Shown: positions 36,221 through 52,690, counted from the first letter of the stretch. The stretch: DNA of 64,000 bases from Pseudomonas sp. SST3 (GCF_003325755.1 NZ_QORI02000020.1:13704-77703), one strand, 5' to 3'. Made by a program: numbers and translations. Notes: generated by a model not told the origin, from the sequence alone.

Positions 36221-38626
36221 CTAGTCGCGGGTAGGAGGCGGCGCGAGCACTTCGCGCGAGCCGTTGGTATTCATGGAGGTCACGACACCGGCCATTTCCA
36301 TGGCTTCGATCATCCGCGCGGCGCGGTTGTAGCCGATCTTGAGCTTGCGCTGCACAGCGGAAATCGATGCCCGGCGACTTTCGGTGACAAAGCGTACGGC
36401 CTCGTCGTAAAGCGGATCGTCCTCACTGTCCTCACCGCTGCCGCTGTCGCCACCCCCGCCATCGAAGCCGCTACCGGATTCCTCGACACCGACCAGAATC
36501 TCTTCGATATAGTCGGGCGCGCCCCGTGCTTTCCAGGCCTCCACAACGCGGTGTACTTCTTCGTCGGAAACGAAGGCGCCGTGTACGCGGATCGGTAAGC
36601 CGGTACCGGGCGGCAGATAAAGCATGTCGCCGTGACCGAGCAGTTGCTCGGCGCCGCCCTGGTCGAGAATGGTGCGCGAGTCGATCTTGCTCGATACCTG
36701 GAAGGCCATACGAGTCGGAATGTTGGCCTTGATCAGACCGGTAATCACGTCCACCGACGGCCGCTGGGTAGCGAGAATCAAGTGAATGCCCGCGGCCCGG
36801 GCTTTCTGCGCAATACGCGCGATCAATTCTTCGACCTTCTTGCCGACGATCATCATCATGTCGGCGAATTCGTCTACCACCACGACGATCGTCGGCAGCT
36901 TCTTCAGTAACGGCGCTTCATCTTCCATGCTTTCGCGGCGATAAAGTGGATCGGTGAGCGGCGTACCGGCCTCCTCTGCATCCTTCACCTTGCGGTTGAA
37001 GCCCGCCAGGTTACGCACACCCATGGCCGCCATCAGCTTGTAGCGCCGTTCCATTTCCGCGACGCTCCACCGCAGCGCGTTGGCCGCCTCCTTCATGTCG
37101 GTCACAACCGGGCACAACAGGTGCGGAATGCCTTCGTAGATCGACAGCTCAAGCATCTTCGGGTCGATCATGATCAGCCGCGCGTCTTCTGGCGTGGACT
37201 TGAACAGGATGGACAAGATCATAGCGTTCACACCGACCGACTTACCCGAGCCGGTGGTACCCGCGACCAGCAGGTGGGGCATCTTCGCCAAGTCGGCAAT
37301 CACAGGTTTGCCACCGATATCGTGGCCGAGAGCGATGGTGACCGGCGACTTGGCGTCGTCATACGGAGCCGAAGACAGTACTTCCGAGAACCGTACAATC
37401 TGTCGATCCTCGTTGGGTATTTCGATACCAACGGTCGTCTTGCCCGGGATCACCTCAACCACTCGCACGCTGATTACCGCAAGCGAACGCGCCAGGTCCT
37501 TCGCCAGGTTGGAGATCCGGCTGACCTTGACGCCAGCGGCCGGCTGAATCTCGAAACGCGTGATCACCGGACCTGGATGAACCGACTCGACGATGACCTC
37601 AACGCCAAACTCCTTGAGTTTGATCTCGAGCAGCCGCGACATGGCTTCAAGCGATTCGGGCGAGTATTGCTTCTGCTGTTTTTCGGCGACATCCAGCAGC
37701 GACAGCGGCGGCACGCTGCCTTCGATCAGTGGGTCGACGAACAGGTTGGCCTGCTTTTCCTTCAAGGCGCGCTTGCTCTGCTCGACCGGCTTCGGCGGTA
37801 CCGCAGGCGGTATGACCGGTGCCGGACGCTTGTCGCGCTCGCTCATGTGCTTGCTCAGCGACTCTTCGCGCTCAAGCAGCCGCTCCTTGACCTTAGCGCG
37901 CTCACGACGGTCAGAGAGCGAACCGGCTACCCCGTTGACTACATCATCAGCTTCACGCAGTTGCGCGACAACCTGCTTGCGCTCGCTGCGGGCGGACCAC
38001 CACCGACTGAAGAGACTCTGAATCAGTTCGATCAGATCGAGGGTGATCTTGCCGGTCAGATCCATCACTTTGAACCAGGACAGATCAGTGAATACCGTCA
38101 GGCCGAACAGGAAGAACGCTAGCAGCAGCAAGGTGCTGCCCTGGACATTGAGCGCAGCCTCAGCGAGCTGACCGAGACTTTCGCCCAAGGCGCCGCCGGC
38201 CGACGCAGGCAGATCGTTGGCGAACTGGAAATGGATATAAGCCAGCGCGGAACCGGACAGAATCAGAAAAACGAGCCCGATCAATCGCCACGAGAACAGC
38301 CAGCCGTTCCAGGTCCAGGGCTGATGCCGCGCGCGGAATACCTGCCAGGTCTTGATGCCCAGCAACAGCGGAAACAAGTAAGCGAAATAGCCGAGCGCCA
38401 TGAACAACACATCGGCGAACCAGGCCCCGGCGCGGCCGGCAGCGTTCTGGACCTGCTGGACGTTACTGGTGTGGGTCCAGCCGGGATCGGCCGGGTCGTA
38501 GGTAAGCAGCGCCATCCAGAGGTAGGCGCACAGCGCGCCGAGCGCGATCAAGGCACCCTCTTTGAGGCGGTAATTCAACTGTTGTCGCCAGACGGAAGCC
38601 GGCGCTGTAGAGGAGGTATTCTTCAA
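36221..38626 (-). CDS. ftsK: DNA translocase FtsK
   Basis: This 801-residue protein has four N-terminal membrane spans (about 25-190), a short linker, and the RecA-like motor with Walker [15 protein letters not shown] and Walker [16 protein letters not shown] glycine-rich stretch ([15 protein letters not shown]) leads into the C-terminal gamma winged-helix domain (about 735-795), which reads KOPS sites. It moves chromosomes through the closing septum and activates XerCD at dif. Its linker is short compared with E. coli FtsK but normal for Pseudomonas. Confidence 0.95.
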   Translation of the reverse strand: MKNTSSTAPASVWRQQLNYRLKEGALIALGALCAYLWMALLTYDPADPGWTHTSNVQQVQNAAGRAGAWFADVLFMALGYFAYLFPLLLGIKTWQVFRARHQPWTWNGWLFSWRLIGLVFLILSGSALAYIHFQFANDLPASAGGALGESLGQLAEAALNVQGSTLLLLAFFLFGLTVFTDLSWFKVMDLTGKITLDLIELIQSLFSRWWSARSERKQVVAQLREADDVVNGVAGSLSDRRERAKVKERLLEREESLSKHMSERDKRPAPVIPPAVPPKPVEQSKRALKEKQANLFVDPLIEGSVPPLSLLDVAEKQQKQYSPESLEAMSRLLEIKLKEFGVEVIVESVHPGPVITRFEIQPAAGVKVSRISNLAKDLARSLAVISVRVVEVIPGKTTVGIEIPNEDRQIVRFSEVLSSAPYDDAKSPVTIALGHDIGGKPVIADLAKMPHLLVAGTTGSGKSVGVNAMILSILFKSTPEDARLIMIDPKMLELSIYEGIPHLLCPVVTDMKEAANALRWSVAEMERRYKLMAAMGVRNLAGFNRKVKDAEEAGTPLTDPLYRRESMEDEAPLLKKLPTIVVVVDEFADMMMIVGKKVEELIARIAQKARAAGIHLILATQRPSVDVITGLIKANIPTRMAFQVSSKIDSRTILDQGGAEQLLGHGDMLYLPPGTGLPIRVHGAFVSDEEVHRVVEAWKARGAPDYIEEILVGVEESGSGFDGGGGDSGSGEDSEDDPLYDEAVRFVTESRRASISAVQRKLKIGYNRAARMIEAMEMAGVVTSMNTNGSREVLAPPPTRD

Positions 38627-38830
38627 AACGCTTTATTTCCTGCGCCTGCGGCGCGCTCTATGAACCGTAGTCAGCCTGAACTTGGACATTGTACGGGTTT
38701 GTCGATTCGATGGCATGCCGGTTCCGCGCCAGCTTGGGCTTTTCTCGATGCTTCGGTGTAGCATAAACGCCAGTTTTTTCAGCGCGGCTCGACTGGAGCA
38801 CGCTTCTCTAATTGCAACAAAGGCTTATGA

Positions 38831-39787
<957 letters not shown>

Positions 39788-39829
39788 CCCACCCTGGGGC
39801 GGGCTCCCCGCCCTTTCGTGACTATCAAT

Positions 39830-40510
39830 ATGCTCACCTGGCTGCAGCGCGACGATCTGTCATTTCCTCCGTTAGAGAAGGCCATGCACGAGCCCAACGG
39901 ATTGCTCGCTGCGGGAGGCGACTTGTCGCCCGAACGCTTGCTAGCAGCCTATCGGCATGGCTGCTTCCCTTGGTATCAGGACGGGCAACCGGTGCTCTGG
40001 TGGTCACCCGACCCGCGCACGGTGCTTTACCCCGAGGAACTGCATGTCTCGCGCAGTCTGCGCAAGAAGTTGCGGCAAGGCACTTTTAACATCACTTTTG
40101 ATCGTTCCTTTCGAGACGTAATCGAAGGCTGCGCCGGCCCTCGCAGCTATACCGACGGGACCTGGATCACCACACCGATGCAGAATGCCTATGTGAAGCT
40201 GCATCAGCTTGGCGTCGCGCACTCGGTTGAAGTCTGGCAGGACCAACAGCTGGTCGGCGGCCTCTATGGCCTCGCCATGGGTCGACTATTCTTCGGCGAA
40301 TCGATGTTCAGTCATACGACCGATGCGTCCAAGGCTGGATTCGTGACATTAGTGGAACGTCTCCGAGACTGGGGATTCAAAATGATTGACTGCCAGATGC
40401 CGACGCAACACCTGGCCAGTTTCGGCGCGCGAGCCATAGCCCGCCAGGCCTTTGCCGAGACGCTCGCCAAATATCTGGACGAACCCAGTTCAGCCCGATG
40501 GGAGCCCTAG
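39830..40510 (+). CDS. aat: Leucyl/phenylalanyl-tRNA-protein transferase
   Basis: This 226-residue protein has [39 protein letters not shown] and [19 protein letters not shown], all hallmarks of Aat. It adds Leu or Phe to proteins with N-terminal Arg or Lys, making them substrates for ClpS-ClpAP. clpS and clpA lie a few genes downstream. The ATG at 39830 is preferred; a GTG four codons upstream is possible. Confidence 0.95.
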   Translation: MLTWLQRDDLSFPPLEKAMHEPNGLLAAGGDLSPERLLAAYRHGCFPWYQDGQPVLWWSPDPRTVLYPEELHVSRSLRKKLRQGTFNITFDRSFRDVIEGCAGPRSYTDGTWITTPMQNAYVKLHQLGVAHSVEVWQDQQLVGGLYGLAMGRLFFGESMFSHTTDASKAGFVTLVERLRDWGFKMIDCQMPTQHLASFGARAIARQAFAETLAKYLDEPSSARWEP

Positions 40511-40562
40511 TCGACGAAGCCAAGCTGACCTACACTGACTTCAAGATTTATGAGAGCTGACC

Positions 40563-41270
40563 ATGACTTCACTGGCTCGTCTCAAGTTCTACGCCACCCA
40601 GCCTCATGCGTGCAGTTACCTGCCCGACGAACAGGCCACCACGCTCTTCCTCGACCCCAGCCAGCCGATGGATGTACAGGTGTACGCTGAACTGTCCGAA
40701 ATGGGGTTCCGCCGCAGCGGTGATCACCTCTATCGCCCGCATTGCCAGCGCTGCACCGCCTGCATCCCCGCGCGGATACCAGCCGAAGGGCTACAGCTCA
40801 ATCGTCAGCAAAAACGCATCCTCAAGCGCAACGCCGACCTGACCGTCACCGATGTTCGACCTTCCTTTACCGAAGAGTACTATTCGCTCTACGCCAGCTA
40901 TATCGAACAGCGCCACGCGGACGGTGACATGTACCCACCGAGCCGGGATCAGTTCCATACCTTCCTGGTCCGCGACCTGCCCTTCTCCCGCTTTTACGAA
41001 TTCCGCCTGGAAGGTCGCCTGCTCGCTCTCGCGGTGACCGATGTGCTACCGAATGGCCTGTCAGCGGTTTATACGTTCTACGACCCCAACGAGGAGCGCC
41101 GCAGCCTCGGCCGCTTCGCCATTCTCTGGCAGGTGGGCGAGGCGGCACGGCTTGGACTGAAGGCAATCTACTTGGGCTATTGGATCAAGAACTGCCGCAA
41201 GATGAACTACAAGACCGAATACCGTCCTATCGAACTACTGGTCAACCAGCGCTGGATTACTCTGAGCTGA
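40563..41270 (+). CDS. bpt: Aspartate/glutamate leucyltransferase (Bpt)
   Basis: This 235-residue protein belongs to the ATE1 family, with [31 protein letters not shown] and [20 protein letters not shown]. Bacterial Bpt adds leucine to proteins with N-terminal Asp or Glu, feeding the same ClpS pathway as Aat. It follows aat by 52 bases and precedes infA by 99. The pairing aat-bpt is typical of pseudomonads. Confidence 0.94.
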   Translation: MTSLARLKFYATQPHACSYLPDEQATTLFLDPSQPMDVQVYAELSEMGFRRSGDHLYRPHCQRCTACIPARIPAEGLQLNRQQKRILKRNADLTVTDVRPSFTEEYYSLYASYIEQRHADGDMYPPSRDQFHTFLVRDLPFSRFYEFRLEGRLLALAVTDVLPNGLSAVYTFYDPNEERRSLGRFAILWQVGEAARLGLKAIYLGYWIKNCRKMNYKTEYRPIELLVNQRWITLS

Positions 41271-41369
41271 GCCCTTGGCTCTCGGAACCCTTTCAGGCAC
41301 AATACTTGCCGCTTTTACCCGCGCATTCTTCGCGCCGGGTCAATCATTGGACACCGAGGGCTTTACTGA

Positions 41370-41588
41370 ATGTCGAAAGAAGACAGCTTCGAAATGGAAG
41401 GTACTGTCGTCGACACCCTGCCTAACACCATGTTTCGCGTGGAGTTGGAAAATGGGCACGTCGTTACTGCGCATATCTCCGGAAAGATGCGCAAGAACTA
41501 TATCCGGATTCTTACCGGTGACAAGGTTCGTGTGGAACTGACTCCTTACGACTTGAGCAAAGGTCGCATCACTTACCGCGCCCGCTAA
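41370..41588 (+). CDS. infA: Translation initiation factor IF-1
   Basis: This 72-residue OB-fold protein reads [20 protein letters not shown], then [20 protein letters not shown] and ends GRITYRAR. It binds the A site of the 30S subunit during initiation. Followed by a strong terminator. Confidence 0.97.
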
Positions 41589-41606
41589 CAGGACGCGAGA
41601 AAAAAT

Positions 41607-41630
41607 GCCCGGTAATGACCGGGCTTTTTG
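41607..41630 (+). terminator. Terminator after infA
   Basis: GCCCGGT-AATG-ACCGGGC is followed by TTTTTG. Confidence 0.92.
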
Positions 41631-41734
41631 TTTGTGCTCGCAGAAACCGAAGCAACCGAACTCTGCTTATCCCTTGAGTACGGGCAGATTCGCCAGGATT
41701 TGCGCCGGTACTGCTGCTCACACAGCTATCAAAG

Positions 41735-41760
41735 AAAACGCCCGGCAATGCCGGGCGTTT
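41735..41760 (-). terminator. Terminator after clpA
   Basis: CGCCCGGC-AAT-GCCGGGCG flanked by A- and T-runs. On the minus strand it follows the clpA stop codon by about 20 bases and has TTTTCTTT after the stem. The 100 bases between it and the infA terminator hold nothing recognisable. Confidence 0.88.
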
Positions 41761-41780
41761 CTGTTTCTGCGCAGTATGCG

Positions 41781-44060
41781 TTAAGCCAACTCGGCTGACG
41801 TTTCAAAGTCAAAGAACGGTTCGCCGTCTCGAATATCAACGTGTACCACACCGCCATGTTCGGCCAGCTCACCGAAGAGAATTTCCTCGGCCAGCGGTCG
41901 CTTGATCTTTTCCTGAATCAAACGAGCCATTGGCCGCGCGCCCATCTGGGCATCATAGCCGCGCTCAGCCAGCCAACCGCGCGCCGCATCCGACACTTCG
42001 AGCGTGACATGCTTGTCTTCAAGCTGCGTCTGCAACTCGATGAGGAACTTGTCGACGATGCTCTTGATGACTTCGTGGCTCAGGCGACCAAACTGAATAA
42101 TGGTATCCAGACGATTTCTGAACTCCGGCGTGAAGCTCTTCTTGATCACCTCCATCGCATCCGAGGCGTGATCCTGATGAGTGAAGCCAATCGACGCACG
42201 TGCTGCGGTCTCAGCACCCGCATTGGTGGTCATAATCAGAATAACGTTGCGGAAATCCGCCTTGCGGCCGTTGTTATCGGTCAGCGTCCCGTGATCCATC
42301 ACTTGCAACAGCAGATTGAAGACTTCCGGATGCGCCTTTTCGATTTCATCGAGCAGAAGCACGCAATGTGGCTGTTTGGTAATCGCCTCTGTCAGTAGGC
42401 CACCCTGATCGAAACCGACATAGCCCGGTGGCGCACCGATCAGCCGTGACACGGTGTGCCGCTCCATGTACTCGGACATGTCGAACCTCACCAGCTCGAT
42501 ACCCAGCGCCCTCGCCAACTGCCGCGCAGCTTCCGTCTTACCGACGCCCGTGGGGCCTGCAAAGAGGAAGGAGCCTACAGGCTTGTCTGGCGCCTTCAGC
42601 CCGGCACGAGACAACTTGATGGCAGTAGCCAGCGAATCGATCGCATCGTCCTGACCGAAAACGGTCAGCTTCAAGTCACGCTGGAGGTTGCGCAACAGCT
42701 CCTTGTCGGAGGTACTGACATGCTTGGGCGGGATTCGCGCGATCTTGGCGACGATATCTTCGACCTGCTCAACATCGATTCGAGCGACGCGCTTATCTTC
42801 CGGCTGCAAGCGCTGATAAGCGCCCGCCTCGTCAATTACGTCGATCGCCTTGTCCGGCATGTGCCGGTCATTGATGTAGCGAGAAGCCAGCTCCGCAGCC
42901 GCACGGAGTGACTCATCACTGTACTCGATGCTGTGATGCTGCTCGAAGCGCCCTTTGAGACCGCGCAGTATGCCGATGGTGTCCTCGACCGACGGCTCGG
43001 AAACGTCGACCTTCTGGAAGCGACGAGCCAGCGCCCGATCTTTCTCGAAAATCCCGCGGAACTCCTGGAAGGTCGTCGATCCGATGCAACGAATCTCTCC
43101 AGACGACAGCAGAGGTTTGAGCAAATTGGAAGCGTCCATCACGCCGCCCGAGGCTGCGCCAGCACCGATAATCGTGTGGATTTCATCGATGAACAGGACC
43201 GCCTGGGGACGCTTGCGAAGCTCGTTCAGCAACGCCTTGAAGCGCTTCTCGAAATCGCCCCGATACTTTGTGCCAGCCAGCAGGGCCCCGAGGTCTAAAG
43301 AATAGACGACGCTGTCCGCGAGCAGATCCGGCACTTGATTGTCGACGATGCGCTTGGCCAGCCCTTCGGCAATTGCGGTTTTACCAACTCCAGCCTCACC
43401 AACCAATAACGGGTTGTTCTTGCGACGCCGCGCCAGAATCTGGGCGACTCGCTCAACTTCGTGCTCACGCCCGACCAGCGGGTCTATACGCCCCTGACGA
43501 GCCAGGTCATTGAGATTGCTCGCATAAGCATCGAGCGGATTACCGGAAGCGGCCGACTCACCACCCTCCTCGTCCTGCATTTCCGAATCGCTTTCAGGAT
43601 TGCCGTTACTACCCGGCACCTTGGAGATCCCATGGGCGATATAATTAACGACGTCGATTCGGGCAACATTCTGCTGCTTGAGCAGAAAGACCGCCTGGCT
43701 TTCCTGTTCGCTGAAGATTGCCACCAGCACGTTCGCGCCAGTGACTTCGCGCTTGCCAGAGCTTTGGACATGGAAAACAGCACGCTGAAGCACGCGCTGG
43801 AAACCCAAGGTTGGCTGAGTCTCGCGCTCTTCGTCATGTTGGGGAATCAGAGGCGTGGTGGAGTCGATGAACTCCTGTAGGTCATGTCGCAGTTTATCGA
43901 GGCTGGCCCCACAAGCACGCAAAACCGTTGCGGCTGCTTCGTTGTCCAGCAAGGCTAACAGGAGGTGCTCGACCGTCATGAATTCATGACGCTTGGTACG
44001 AGCCTCCTTGAACGCCAGATTCAGAGTGACTTCGAGTTCACGGTTCAACATATCTTTCAC
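41781..44060 (-). CDS. clpA: ATP-dependent Clp protease ATP-binding subunit ClpA
   Basis: This 759-residue Hsp100 protein has the N-domain (1-145, [20 protein letters not shown]), AAA-1 with Walker [17 protein letters not shown], and AAA-2 with [17 protein letters not shown], followed by the ClpP-contacting region. It unfolds substrates for ClpP, including N-end-rule substrates delivered by ClpS. clpS lies 20 bases upstream on the same strand. Confidence 0.96.
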   Translation of the reverse strand: MKDMLNRELEVTLNLAFKEARTKRHEFMTVEHLLLALLDNEAAATVLRACGASLDKLRHDLQEFIDSTTPLIPQHDEERETQPTLGFQRVLQRAVFHVQSSGKREVTGANVLVAIFSEQESQAVFLLKQQNVARIDVVNYIAHGISKVPGSNGNPESDSEMQDEEGGESAASGNPLDAYASNLNDLARQGRIDPLVGREHEVERVAQILARRRKNNPLLVGEAGVGKTAIAEGLAKRIVDNQVPDLLADSVVYSLDLGALLAGTKYRGDFEKRFKALLNELRKRPQAVLFIDEIHTIIGAGAASGGVMDASNLLKPLLSSGEIRCIGSTTFQEFRGIFEKDRALARRFQKVDVSEPSVEDTIGILRGLKGRFEQHHSIEYSDESLRAAAELASRYINDRHMPDKAIDVIDEAGAYQRLQPEDKRVARIDVEQVEDIVAKIARIPPKHVSTSDKELLRNLQRDLKLTVFGQDDAIDSLATAIKLSRAGLKAPDKPVGSFLFAGPTGVGKTEAARQLARALGIELVRFDMSEYMERHTVSRLIGAPPGYVGFDQGGLLTEAITKQPHCVLLLDEIEKAHPEVFNLLLQVMDHGTLTDNNGRKADFRNVILIMTTNAGAETAARASIGFTHQDHASDAMEVIKKSFTPEFRNRLDTIIQFGRLSHEVIKSIVDKFLIELQTQLEDKHVTLEVSDAARGWLAERGYDAQMGARPMARLIQEKIKRPLAEEILFGELAEHGGVVHVDIRDGEPFFDFETSAELA

Positions 44061-44080
44061 CTCTTACCCAGCAGTCGGGG

Positions 44081-44443
44081 TTAACCGTCCTTCTCGATCT
44101 CACAAAGCAACGGATGCTGGCATTCCCTTGCATATTGATTGACCTGCATCGCTTTGGTTTCAGCGACGTCCCGCGTGTAGACACCACAGACGGCCCGCCC
44201 TTCGGTATGAACCGCCAGCATGATCTTCGTGGCAAGCTCCCGATTGTGATTGAAAATTCCTTCGAGCACCTCTACGACGAAATCCATTGGCGTGTAGTCA
44301 TCATTAAACATGACAACTTTGAACATCGGTGGTGCCTTCAGTTGCGGTTTGGCTTCTTCGACGGCCAAGCCGGACGAGTCGTCATCCAATGGCTTGGGAC
44401 GGTCCTGATTGAATATTAGTCGAATCTCTGGGGATGCACGCAT
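44081..44443 (-). CDS. clpS: ClpS adaptor
   Basis: This 120-residue adaptor has the core [20 protein letters not shown] (the [10 protein letters not shown]-degron pocket), [20 protein letters not shown] and an N-terminal extension for ClpA. It delivers proteins with N-terminal Leu, Phe, Tyr or Trp, the products of Aat and Bpt, to ClpAP. It forms an operon with clpA. Confidence 0.96.
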   Translation of the reverse strand: MRASPEIRLIFNQDRPKPLDDDSSGLAVEEAKPQLKAPPMFKVVMFNDDYTPMDFVVEVLEGIFNHNRELATKIMLAVHTEGRAVCGVYTRDVAETKAMQVNQYARECQHPLLCEIEKDG

Positions 44444-44656
44444 GGGTATAACGGTTCTAGATCGGGGCGCCGAGGCCGGGTAAGTGGAAAGGCTTCACAG
44501 CCACCTGACGAGTCGCCTTGACTATCGGCAAAACGATGATACAAACAGTATGTGCCACAACGGCAACGGGCTGCGCGTGTGGGCCATGAGCTGCATCAGC
44601 GCGGAATGAAATGGATGTTACTCCAGTGATGGACTCCTTTGCAGAGGGATAACAGC

Positions 44657-44914
44657 ATGCTAAGCGGTAAGGTCAAGTGGTTCAACAACGCCAAAGGCTA
44701 TGGATTCATCGTAGCAGACGGCGGCGATGAGGACCTGTTCGCCCACTACTCTGCCATTCAGATGGAAGGGTATAGAACTCTGAAAGCTGGGCAAGCGGTC
44801 ATGTTCGACATTCTGCAAGGTCCCAAGGGCTTGCACGCAACCAATATTCGGTCGCTGCAGACCACTGCGGAAGTAGTGGCGCCGGCCTCACAAGATTCGA
44901 CCGTAGACGCCTGA
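44657..44914 (+). CDS. cspD: Cold-shock-domain protein CspD
   Basis: This 85-residue protein has the cold-shock domain with RNP-1 NNAKGYGFIVADGG and RNP-2 LFAHYSAIQ, plus an alanine-rich tail, a length typical of CspD. E. coli CspD inhibits replication in stationary phase. The ATG at 44657 follows AGAGGGA. It is divergent from clpS, as in many pseudomonads. Confidence 0.92.
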   Translation: MLSGKVKWFNNAKGYGFIVADGGDEDLFAHYSAIQMEGYRTLKAGQAVMFDILQGPKGLHATNIRSLQTTAEVVAPASQDSTVDA

Positions 44915-44924
44915 TTCAGGCAGC

Positions 44925-44953
44925 AAAAAGGCCGATCATCGATCGGCCTTTTT
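44925..44953. terminator. Bidirectional terminator between cspD and icd
   Basis: AAAAAGGCCGATC and GATCGGCCTTTTT form a perfect stem with A- and T-runs on both sides, serving cspD (+) and icd (-). Confidence 0.93.
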
Positions 44954-44969
44954 GTGTTGCTCCCGCACG

Positions 44970-46226
44970 CTACATGTGGGAGATCATAGCGTCGCCGAAT
45001 TCCGAGCAAGACAGCAACGTCGCACCGTCCAGCAAACGCTCGAAGTCATAGGTCACCGTCTTCGCTGCGATAGCGCTCTCGGTCGACTTGATGATCAGAT
45101 CGGCCGCTTCTACCCAACCCATGTGGCGCAGCATCATCTCGGCCGAGAGGATCAACGAACCCGGGTTGACCTTATCCTGACCGGCGTACTTCGGCGCGGT
45201 GCCGTGGGTCGCTTCGAACATGGCCACGGTGTCAGACAGGTTGGCACCCGGAGCAATACCGATGCCGCCCACTTCGGCAGCCAGCGCATCGGACAGGTAA
45301 TCACCGTTGAGGTTGAGCGTAGCGATCACGTCATACTCGGCCGGACGTAACAGAATTTGCTGCAGCATAGCGTCGGCGATGGTGTCTTTGACGACAATAT
45401 TCTTGCCGGTCACCGGATTCTTGAATTGCATCCAAGGACCGCCATCGAGCAGCTGCGCACCGAACTCGTCACGCGCCACCTCATAGCCCCACTCTTTGAA
45501 GGCGCCTTCGGTGAATTTCATGATGTTGCCCTTGTGCACCAGCGTCACCGAGCTGCGATCGTTATCCACCGCGTATTGCAGCGCCTTGCGAACCAGACGC
45601 TTGGTACCTTCCAGCGAAACCGGCTTGATACCTATGCCGCAGTTTTCCGTGAAGCGGATCTTTTTGACACCCATCTCTTCGGTGAGAAACTTGATGACTT
45701 TCTCCGCCTCCGGGGAACCGGCCTTCCACTCGACACCGGCATAAATGTCTTCCGAGTTTTCACGGAAGATCACCATGTCGACATCGGCAGGCTTCTTCAC
45801 GGGGCTGGGCACGCCAGTGAACCAGCGAACCGGACGCTGACAGACGTAGAGATCGAGCTCTTGGCGCAATGCAACGTTCAGCGAGCGGATGCCGCCACCA
45901 ACTGGCGTGGTCAGAGGGCCTTTGATGGAAACAACATAGTCACGCACGGCCTCCAGGGTTTCCTTTGGTAGCCAGGTGTCCTGGTCGTAGACCTGGGTCG
46001 CCTTCTCTCCCGCGTAGATTTCCATCCAGGAGATCTTGCGCTGACCACCGTAGGCTTTTTCAACTGCCGCATCGACAACCTTGATCATAACCGGACTGAT
46101 ATCAACCCCAATCCCATCGCCCTCAATGTAAGGGATGATCGGATTGCTGGGAACGGTCAGGGTGTTATCGGCATTGACGGTAATTTTGTCACCGTTGGCA
46201 GGCACCTGGATCTTTTGGTATCCCAT
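44970..46226 (-). CDS. icd: NADP-dependent isocitrate dehydrogenase (homodimeric)
   Basis: This 418-residue enzyme matches E. coli Icd throughout, with the substrate loop [20 protein letters not shown] (containing the regulatory serine), [17 protein letters not shown] and [19 protein letters not shown]. It makes 2-oxoglutarate in the TCA cycle. In enterobacteria AceK phosphorylates the serine to direct carbon to the glyoxylate shunt; aceA is 11 kb away here. Confidence 0.96.
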   Translation of the reverse strand: MGYQKIQVPANGDKITVNADNTLTVPSNPIIPYIEGDGIGVDISPVMIKVVDAAVEKAYGGQRKISWMEIYAGEKATQVYDQDTWLPKETLEAVRDYVVSIKGPLTTPVGGGIRSLNVALRQELDLYVCQRPVRWFTGVPSPVKKPADVDMVIFRENSEDIYAGVEWKAGSPEAEKVIKFLTEEMGVKKIRFTENCGIGIKPVSLEGTKRLVRKALQYAVDNDRSSVTLVHKGNIMKFTEGAFKEWGYEVARDEFGAQLLDGGPWMQFKNPVTGKNIVVKDTIADAMLQQILLRPAEYDVIATLNLNGDYLSDALAAEVGGIGIAPGANLSDTVAMFEATHGTAPKYAGQDKVNPGSLILSAEMMLRHMGWVEAADLIIKSTESAIAAKTVTYDFERLLDGATLLSCSEFGDAMISHM

Positions 46227-46592
46227 GCTGGACTCCGTTTCTATGGTTAAACATTAAACAGCGGTCATCTCCGAAGAGTAACCCAGTTGATTCAGCCGAA
46301 ACCATATGTGCGTTCGTCTTATGGTCTGGGCATTCTTTGACAACGGGCCGCGGTGATATACTGCTTAGGTGACTAACGAGTCATGAGGGGCCAATCGGTT
46401 TCCAACGAGACCTTGCTCCTGACCCGCCAGGATGCCAACCGCAGCCAGGCGGAAAAACGCTCAACACTCTAGTGGTGCTGTATCCAACATCATCGCGGCG
46501 GATCTCGAGACTGGCTCACCAAACGCAGCCAGAGCGCCTACCTGCGCACCTCGGGGTTCTGTGCACGCCCAGCAAGAGAGAGTCAACTCTAC
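46227..46592. other. icd-idh divergent intergenic region
   Basis: This 366-base region separates two isocitrate dehydrogenase genes pointing away from each other. It is AT-richer next to icd. An extended -10 (TGATATACT at 46354-46362) would start the idh transcript with a leader of about 225 bases. No gene is seen. Confidence 0.5.
46354..46362 (+). promoter_or_regulatory. Extended -10 element, probable idh promoter
   Basis: TGATATACT fits TGnTATAAT-type extended -10 elements. A TTGACA at 46337-46342 is present but only 14 bases from TATACT, too close for a standard -35, so the extended -10 probably matters more. Confidence 0.45.
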
Positions 46593-48818
46593 ATGTCCAC
46601 CCGCTCGAAGATTATCTACACCTTCACCGACGAAGCCCCAGCGCTGGCTACTTATTCGCTTCTGCCTATTGTAGAAGCCTTTGCCGCCTCCGCTGATATC
46701 GCCGTCGAAACACGTGACATCTCTCTTGCAGGGCGCATTCTTGCAAGCTTTGCCGATCAACTGGATGCCGGGAAGGCAGTTGACGATGATCTGGCCAAGC
46801 TCGCAGAGCTGACCGTTCAGCCCGACGCGAACATCATTAAGCTTCCGAACATCAGCGCCTCGGTTCCTCAGCTCAAGGCCGCCATTGCCGAGCTACAAGC
46901 CCTCGGTTACAACATCCCCAACTACCCAGAAGACCCGCAGACCGATGCGGAAAAGGAAGCGCGCGCGCGTTACAGCAAGGTACTCGGCAGCGCCGTGAAC
47001 CCAGTTCTGCGCGAAGGCAACTCCGACCGCCGCGCACCCGCAGCAGTAAAAGCTTTTGCTCGTAAGCATCCGCACTCCATGGGCAAATGGAGCAAGGCTT
47101 CGCAGTCCCATGCTGACTACATGCGTGGCGGCGACTTCTTCTCCAGCGAGCAATCCATCACCATGGAAAACGCTGGAGACGTGCGCATCGAATTTGTCGG
47201 CAAAGACGGACAAGTCGAACTCAAGAAGCAGATCCCCCTGCAGCAAGGCGAAGTGCTCGACGGCATGTTCATGAGCTGCAATAAGCTCCGCGCGTTCTTC
47301 GAAGAGACGCTGCAGGATTGCAAGGAGACCGGCGTGATGTGGTCCCTGCACGTGAAAGCTACGATGATGAAAATCTCTCACCCGATCGTCTTCGGCCACG
47401 CCGTGAGCGTCTATTACAAGGACGTTTTCGACAAGTATGGCGAGCTGTTCAAGGAACTGGGCGTCAACCCGAACAATGGCCTCAGTAGCGTTTACGACAA
47501 GATCAAGTCCCTGCCGGATTCGCAGCAGGAAGAGATCCTTCATGACATCCATGCGTGCTATGCCGGTCGCCCGGAAATGGCCATGGTTGATTCGGTCAAG
47601 GGCATCACCAACCTGCACATTCCAAGCGATGTGATTGTCGATGCCTCCATGCCGGCGATGATCCGCAGTTCCGGTCAGATGTGGGGCAAGGACGGCAAGC
47701 TCAAGGACACCAAGGCCGTAATGCCGGAAAGCACCTACGCCCGCATCTACCAAGAGATGATCAACTTCTGCAAAACTAATGGTGCCTTCGACCCGACCAC
47801 CATGGGTAGCGTGCCGAACGTCGGCCTGATGGCGCAGAAGGCAGAGGAATACGGTTCTCACGACAAGACCTTCGAAATGACTGCCGACGGCACCATGCGT
47901 GTCGTACTCGCCGACGGCACCGTATTGATGCAGCACGAAGTGGAGAAAGGCGACATCTGGCGTGCCTGTCAGACCAAGGACGCTCCGATTCGTGACTGGG
48001 TCAAGCTGGCCGTTACACGCGCTCGCCAATCGGACACCCCGGCCATTTTCTGGCTTGACCCCGAGCGCGCCCACGATCGTGAGCTTCAGAAGAAGGTCGA
48101 AGCCTACCTGCAGGAGCACGACCTGACTGGTCTGGATATCCGCATGATGGGCTACAACGAAGCGATCCGTGTCAGCATGGAACGTCTGATTCGCGGCCAG
48201 GACACCATTTCGGTGACCGGCAACGTGCTGCGCGACTACCTGACTGACCTGTTCCCGATCATGGAACTGGGTACGTCGGCGAAAATGCTCTCGGTCGTTC
48301 CGCTGATGGCCGGCGGTGGCATGTACGAAACCGGTGCCGGTGGCTCAGCACCCAAGCACGTACAGCAGCTTATTGAAGAAAACCATCTGCGCTGGGATTC
48401 GCTCGGTGAGTTCCTGGCGCTGGCGGTATCGCTGGAAGAAACCGGGATCAAGACAGAGAACATCAAAGCCAAGCTGCTTGGCAAAACGCTGGATGCGGCC
48501 ACCGGCAAACTGCTCGACAATAACAAGTCTCCGTCACGTCGTACCGGCGAGCTGGATAACCGCGGCAGCCACTTCTATCTGGCGCTGTACTGGGCGCAGG
48601 AACTGGCAGCACAGACCGAAGACCTGGAACTGCAGGCCTACTTTGCGCCACTGGCCAAACAGTTGAGCGACAACGAGCAGGCCATCATCGCTGAGCTTGC
48701 CGAGGTCCAAGGCAAGCCGGTGGAGATCGGCGGTTACTACCGCTCCAACGCGGAACTGACCAGCCAGGTCATGCGTCCTAGCGCGACCTTCAACAGCGCG
48801 CTCGCCTCGCTGGCCTGA
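46593..48818 (+). CDS. idh: NADP-dependent isocitrate dehydrogenase (monomeric, Icd2 type)
   Basis: This 741-residue enzyme is the monomeric form, with [60 protein letters not shown] and [20 protein letters not shown]. It catalyses the same reaction as Icd, but the two have no close sequence similarity. Pseudomonads often carry both, back to back. A terminator follows. Confidence 0.96.
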   Translation: MSTRSKIIYTFTDEAPALATYSLLPIVEAFAASADIAVETRDISLAGRILASFADQLDAGKAVDDDLAKLAELTVQPDANIIKLPNISASVPQLKAAIAELQALGYNIPNYPEDPQTDAEKEARARYSKVLGSAVNPVLREGNSDRRAPAAVKAFARKHPHSMGKWSKASQSHADYMRGGDFFSSEQSITMENAGDVRIEFVGKDGQVELKKQIPLQQGEVLDGMFMSCNKLRAFFEETLQDCKETGVMWSLHVKATMMKISHPIVFGHAVSVYYKDVFDKYGELFKELGVNPNNGLSSVYDKIKSLPDSQQEEILHDIHACYAGRPEMAMVDSVKGITNLHIPSDVIVDASMPAMIRSSGQMWGKDGKLKDTKAVMPESTYARIYQEMINFCKTNGAFDPTTMGSVPNVGLMAQKAEEYGSHDKTFEMTADGTMRVVLADGTVLMQHEVEKGDIWRACQTKDAPIRDWVKLAVTRARQSDTPAIFWLDPERAHDRELQKKVEAYLQEHDLTGLDIRMMGYNEAIRVSMERLIRGQDTISVTGNVLRDYLTDLFPIMELGTSAKMLSVVPLMAGGGMYETGAGGSAPKHVQQLIEENHLRWDSLGEFLALAVSLEETGIKTENIKAKLLGKTLDAATGKLLDNNKSPSRRTGELDNRGSHFYLALYWAQELAAQTEDLELQAYFAPLAKQLSDNEQAIIAELAEVQGKPVEIGGYYRSNAELTSQVMRPSATFNSALASLA

Positions 48819-48850
48819 GTCGTTCGGCGCCGAGTGGCGCTGCTGTAACG

Positions 48851-48876
48851 AAAACCCCGGCCTGGCGCCGGGGTTT
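48851..48876 (+). terminator. Terminator after idh
   Basis: AAAACCCCGGC and GCCGGGGTTTT pair across a short loop, about 35 bases after the stop. Confidence 0.9.
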
Positions 48877-48930
48877 TCCGTTTCAATTCAGGCGGATCGC
48901 TACCGCCAACCTAACAGGACAACCCCATAC

Positions 48931-49371
48931 ATGACCTGGCATCCCCATATCACAGTCGCTACGATCGTCGAAACAGATGGCCGCTTCCTTATGGTCGAAG
49001 AATCAAAAGGGGGCCGGCTGGTATTGAATCAACCCGCAGGCCATCTCGAATCCGGCGAGACGCTCCGCCAGGCGGCTCTGCGCGAAACGCTCGAAGAAAC
49101 AGGATGGGACGTCGAGCTAAGCGGCGTAGTAGGGATCTATCTCTATACCGCCCCGAGCAATGGCGTGACCTATCAACGCATCTGCTTCGCAGCCAACGCT
49201 GTTCGCCACGACCCGCAACGACAGCTCGACACGGGCATTGTCGGCACTCGCTGGATGACGCGCGATGAACTGGCGGCCCAGCCTGAACGCTGGCGCAGTG
49301 AGCTGATCCTGCGCTGCATTGATGACTACCTCGCCGGGCCAACCTACGGCCTCGCCGTCGTCCGCGACTGA
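48931..49371 (+). CDS. Nudix hydrolase, NudJ-like
   Basis: This 146-residue protein has a complete Nudix box at residues 37-59 (GHLESGETLRQAALRETLEE then TGWD). NudJ-type enzymes remove phosphate from thiamine diphosphates or nucleotides. It precedes mnmA by 66 bases, the usual order, and E. coli nudJ is also next to mnmA. Substrate here is not shown. Confidence 0.9.
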   Translation: MTWHPHITVATIVETDGRFLMVEESKGGRLVLNQPAGHLESGETLRQAALRETLEETGWDVELSGVVGIYLYTAPSNGVTYQRICFAANAVRHDPQRQLDTGIVGTRWMTRDELAAQPERWRSELILRCIDDYLAGPTYGLAVVRD

Positions 49372-49431
49372 TCCGCCTTAACCGCTGACTGGGTCAGCCT
49401 GTTAGAATTCGCCCTTTGCAGTCAGCCCTGA

Positions 49432-52671
<3,240 letters not shown>

Positions 52672-52690
52672 ACGCCCTCTTCTTTTTGCA

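Noticed and set aside
37121..38122. Open frame of about 330 codons antisense to ftsK
   Set aside because: The composition is rich in Arg, Asp and His, typical of antisense frames, and ftsK itself is unambiguous.
46893..48119. Open frame of about 400 codons antisense to idh
   Set aside because: It is a consequence of codon bias on the coding strand; it has no domain and no start signal.
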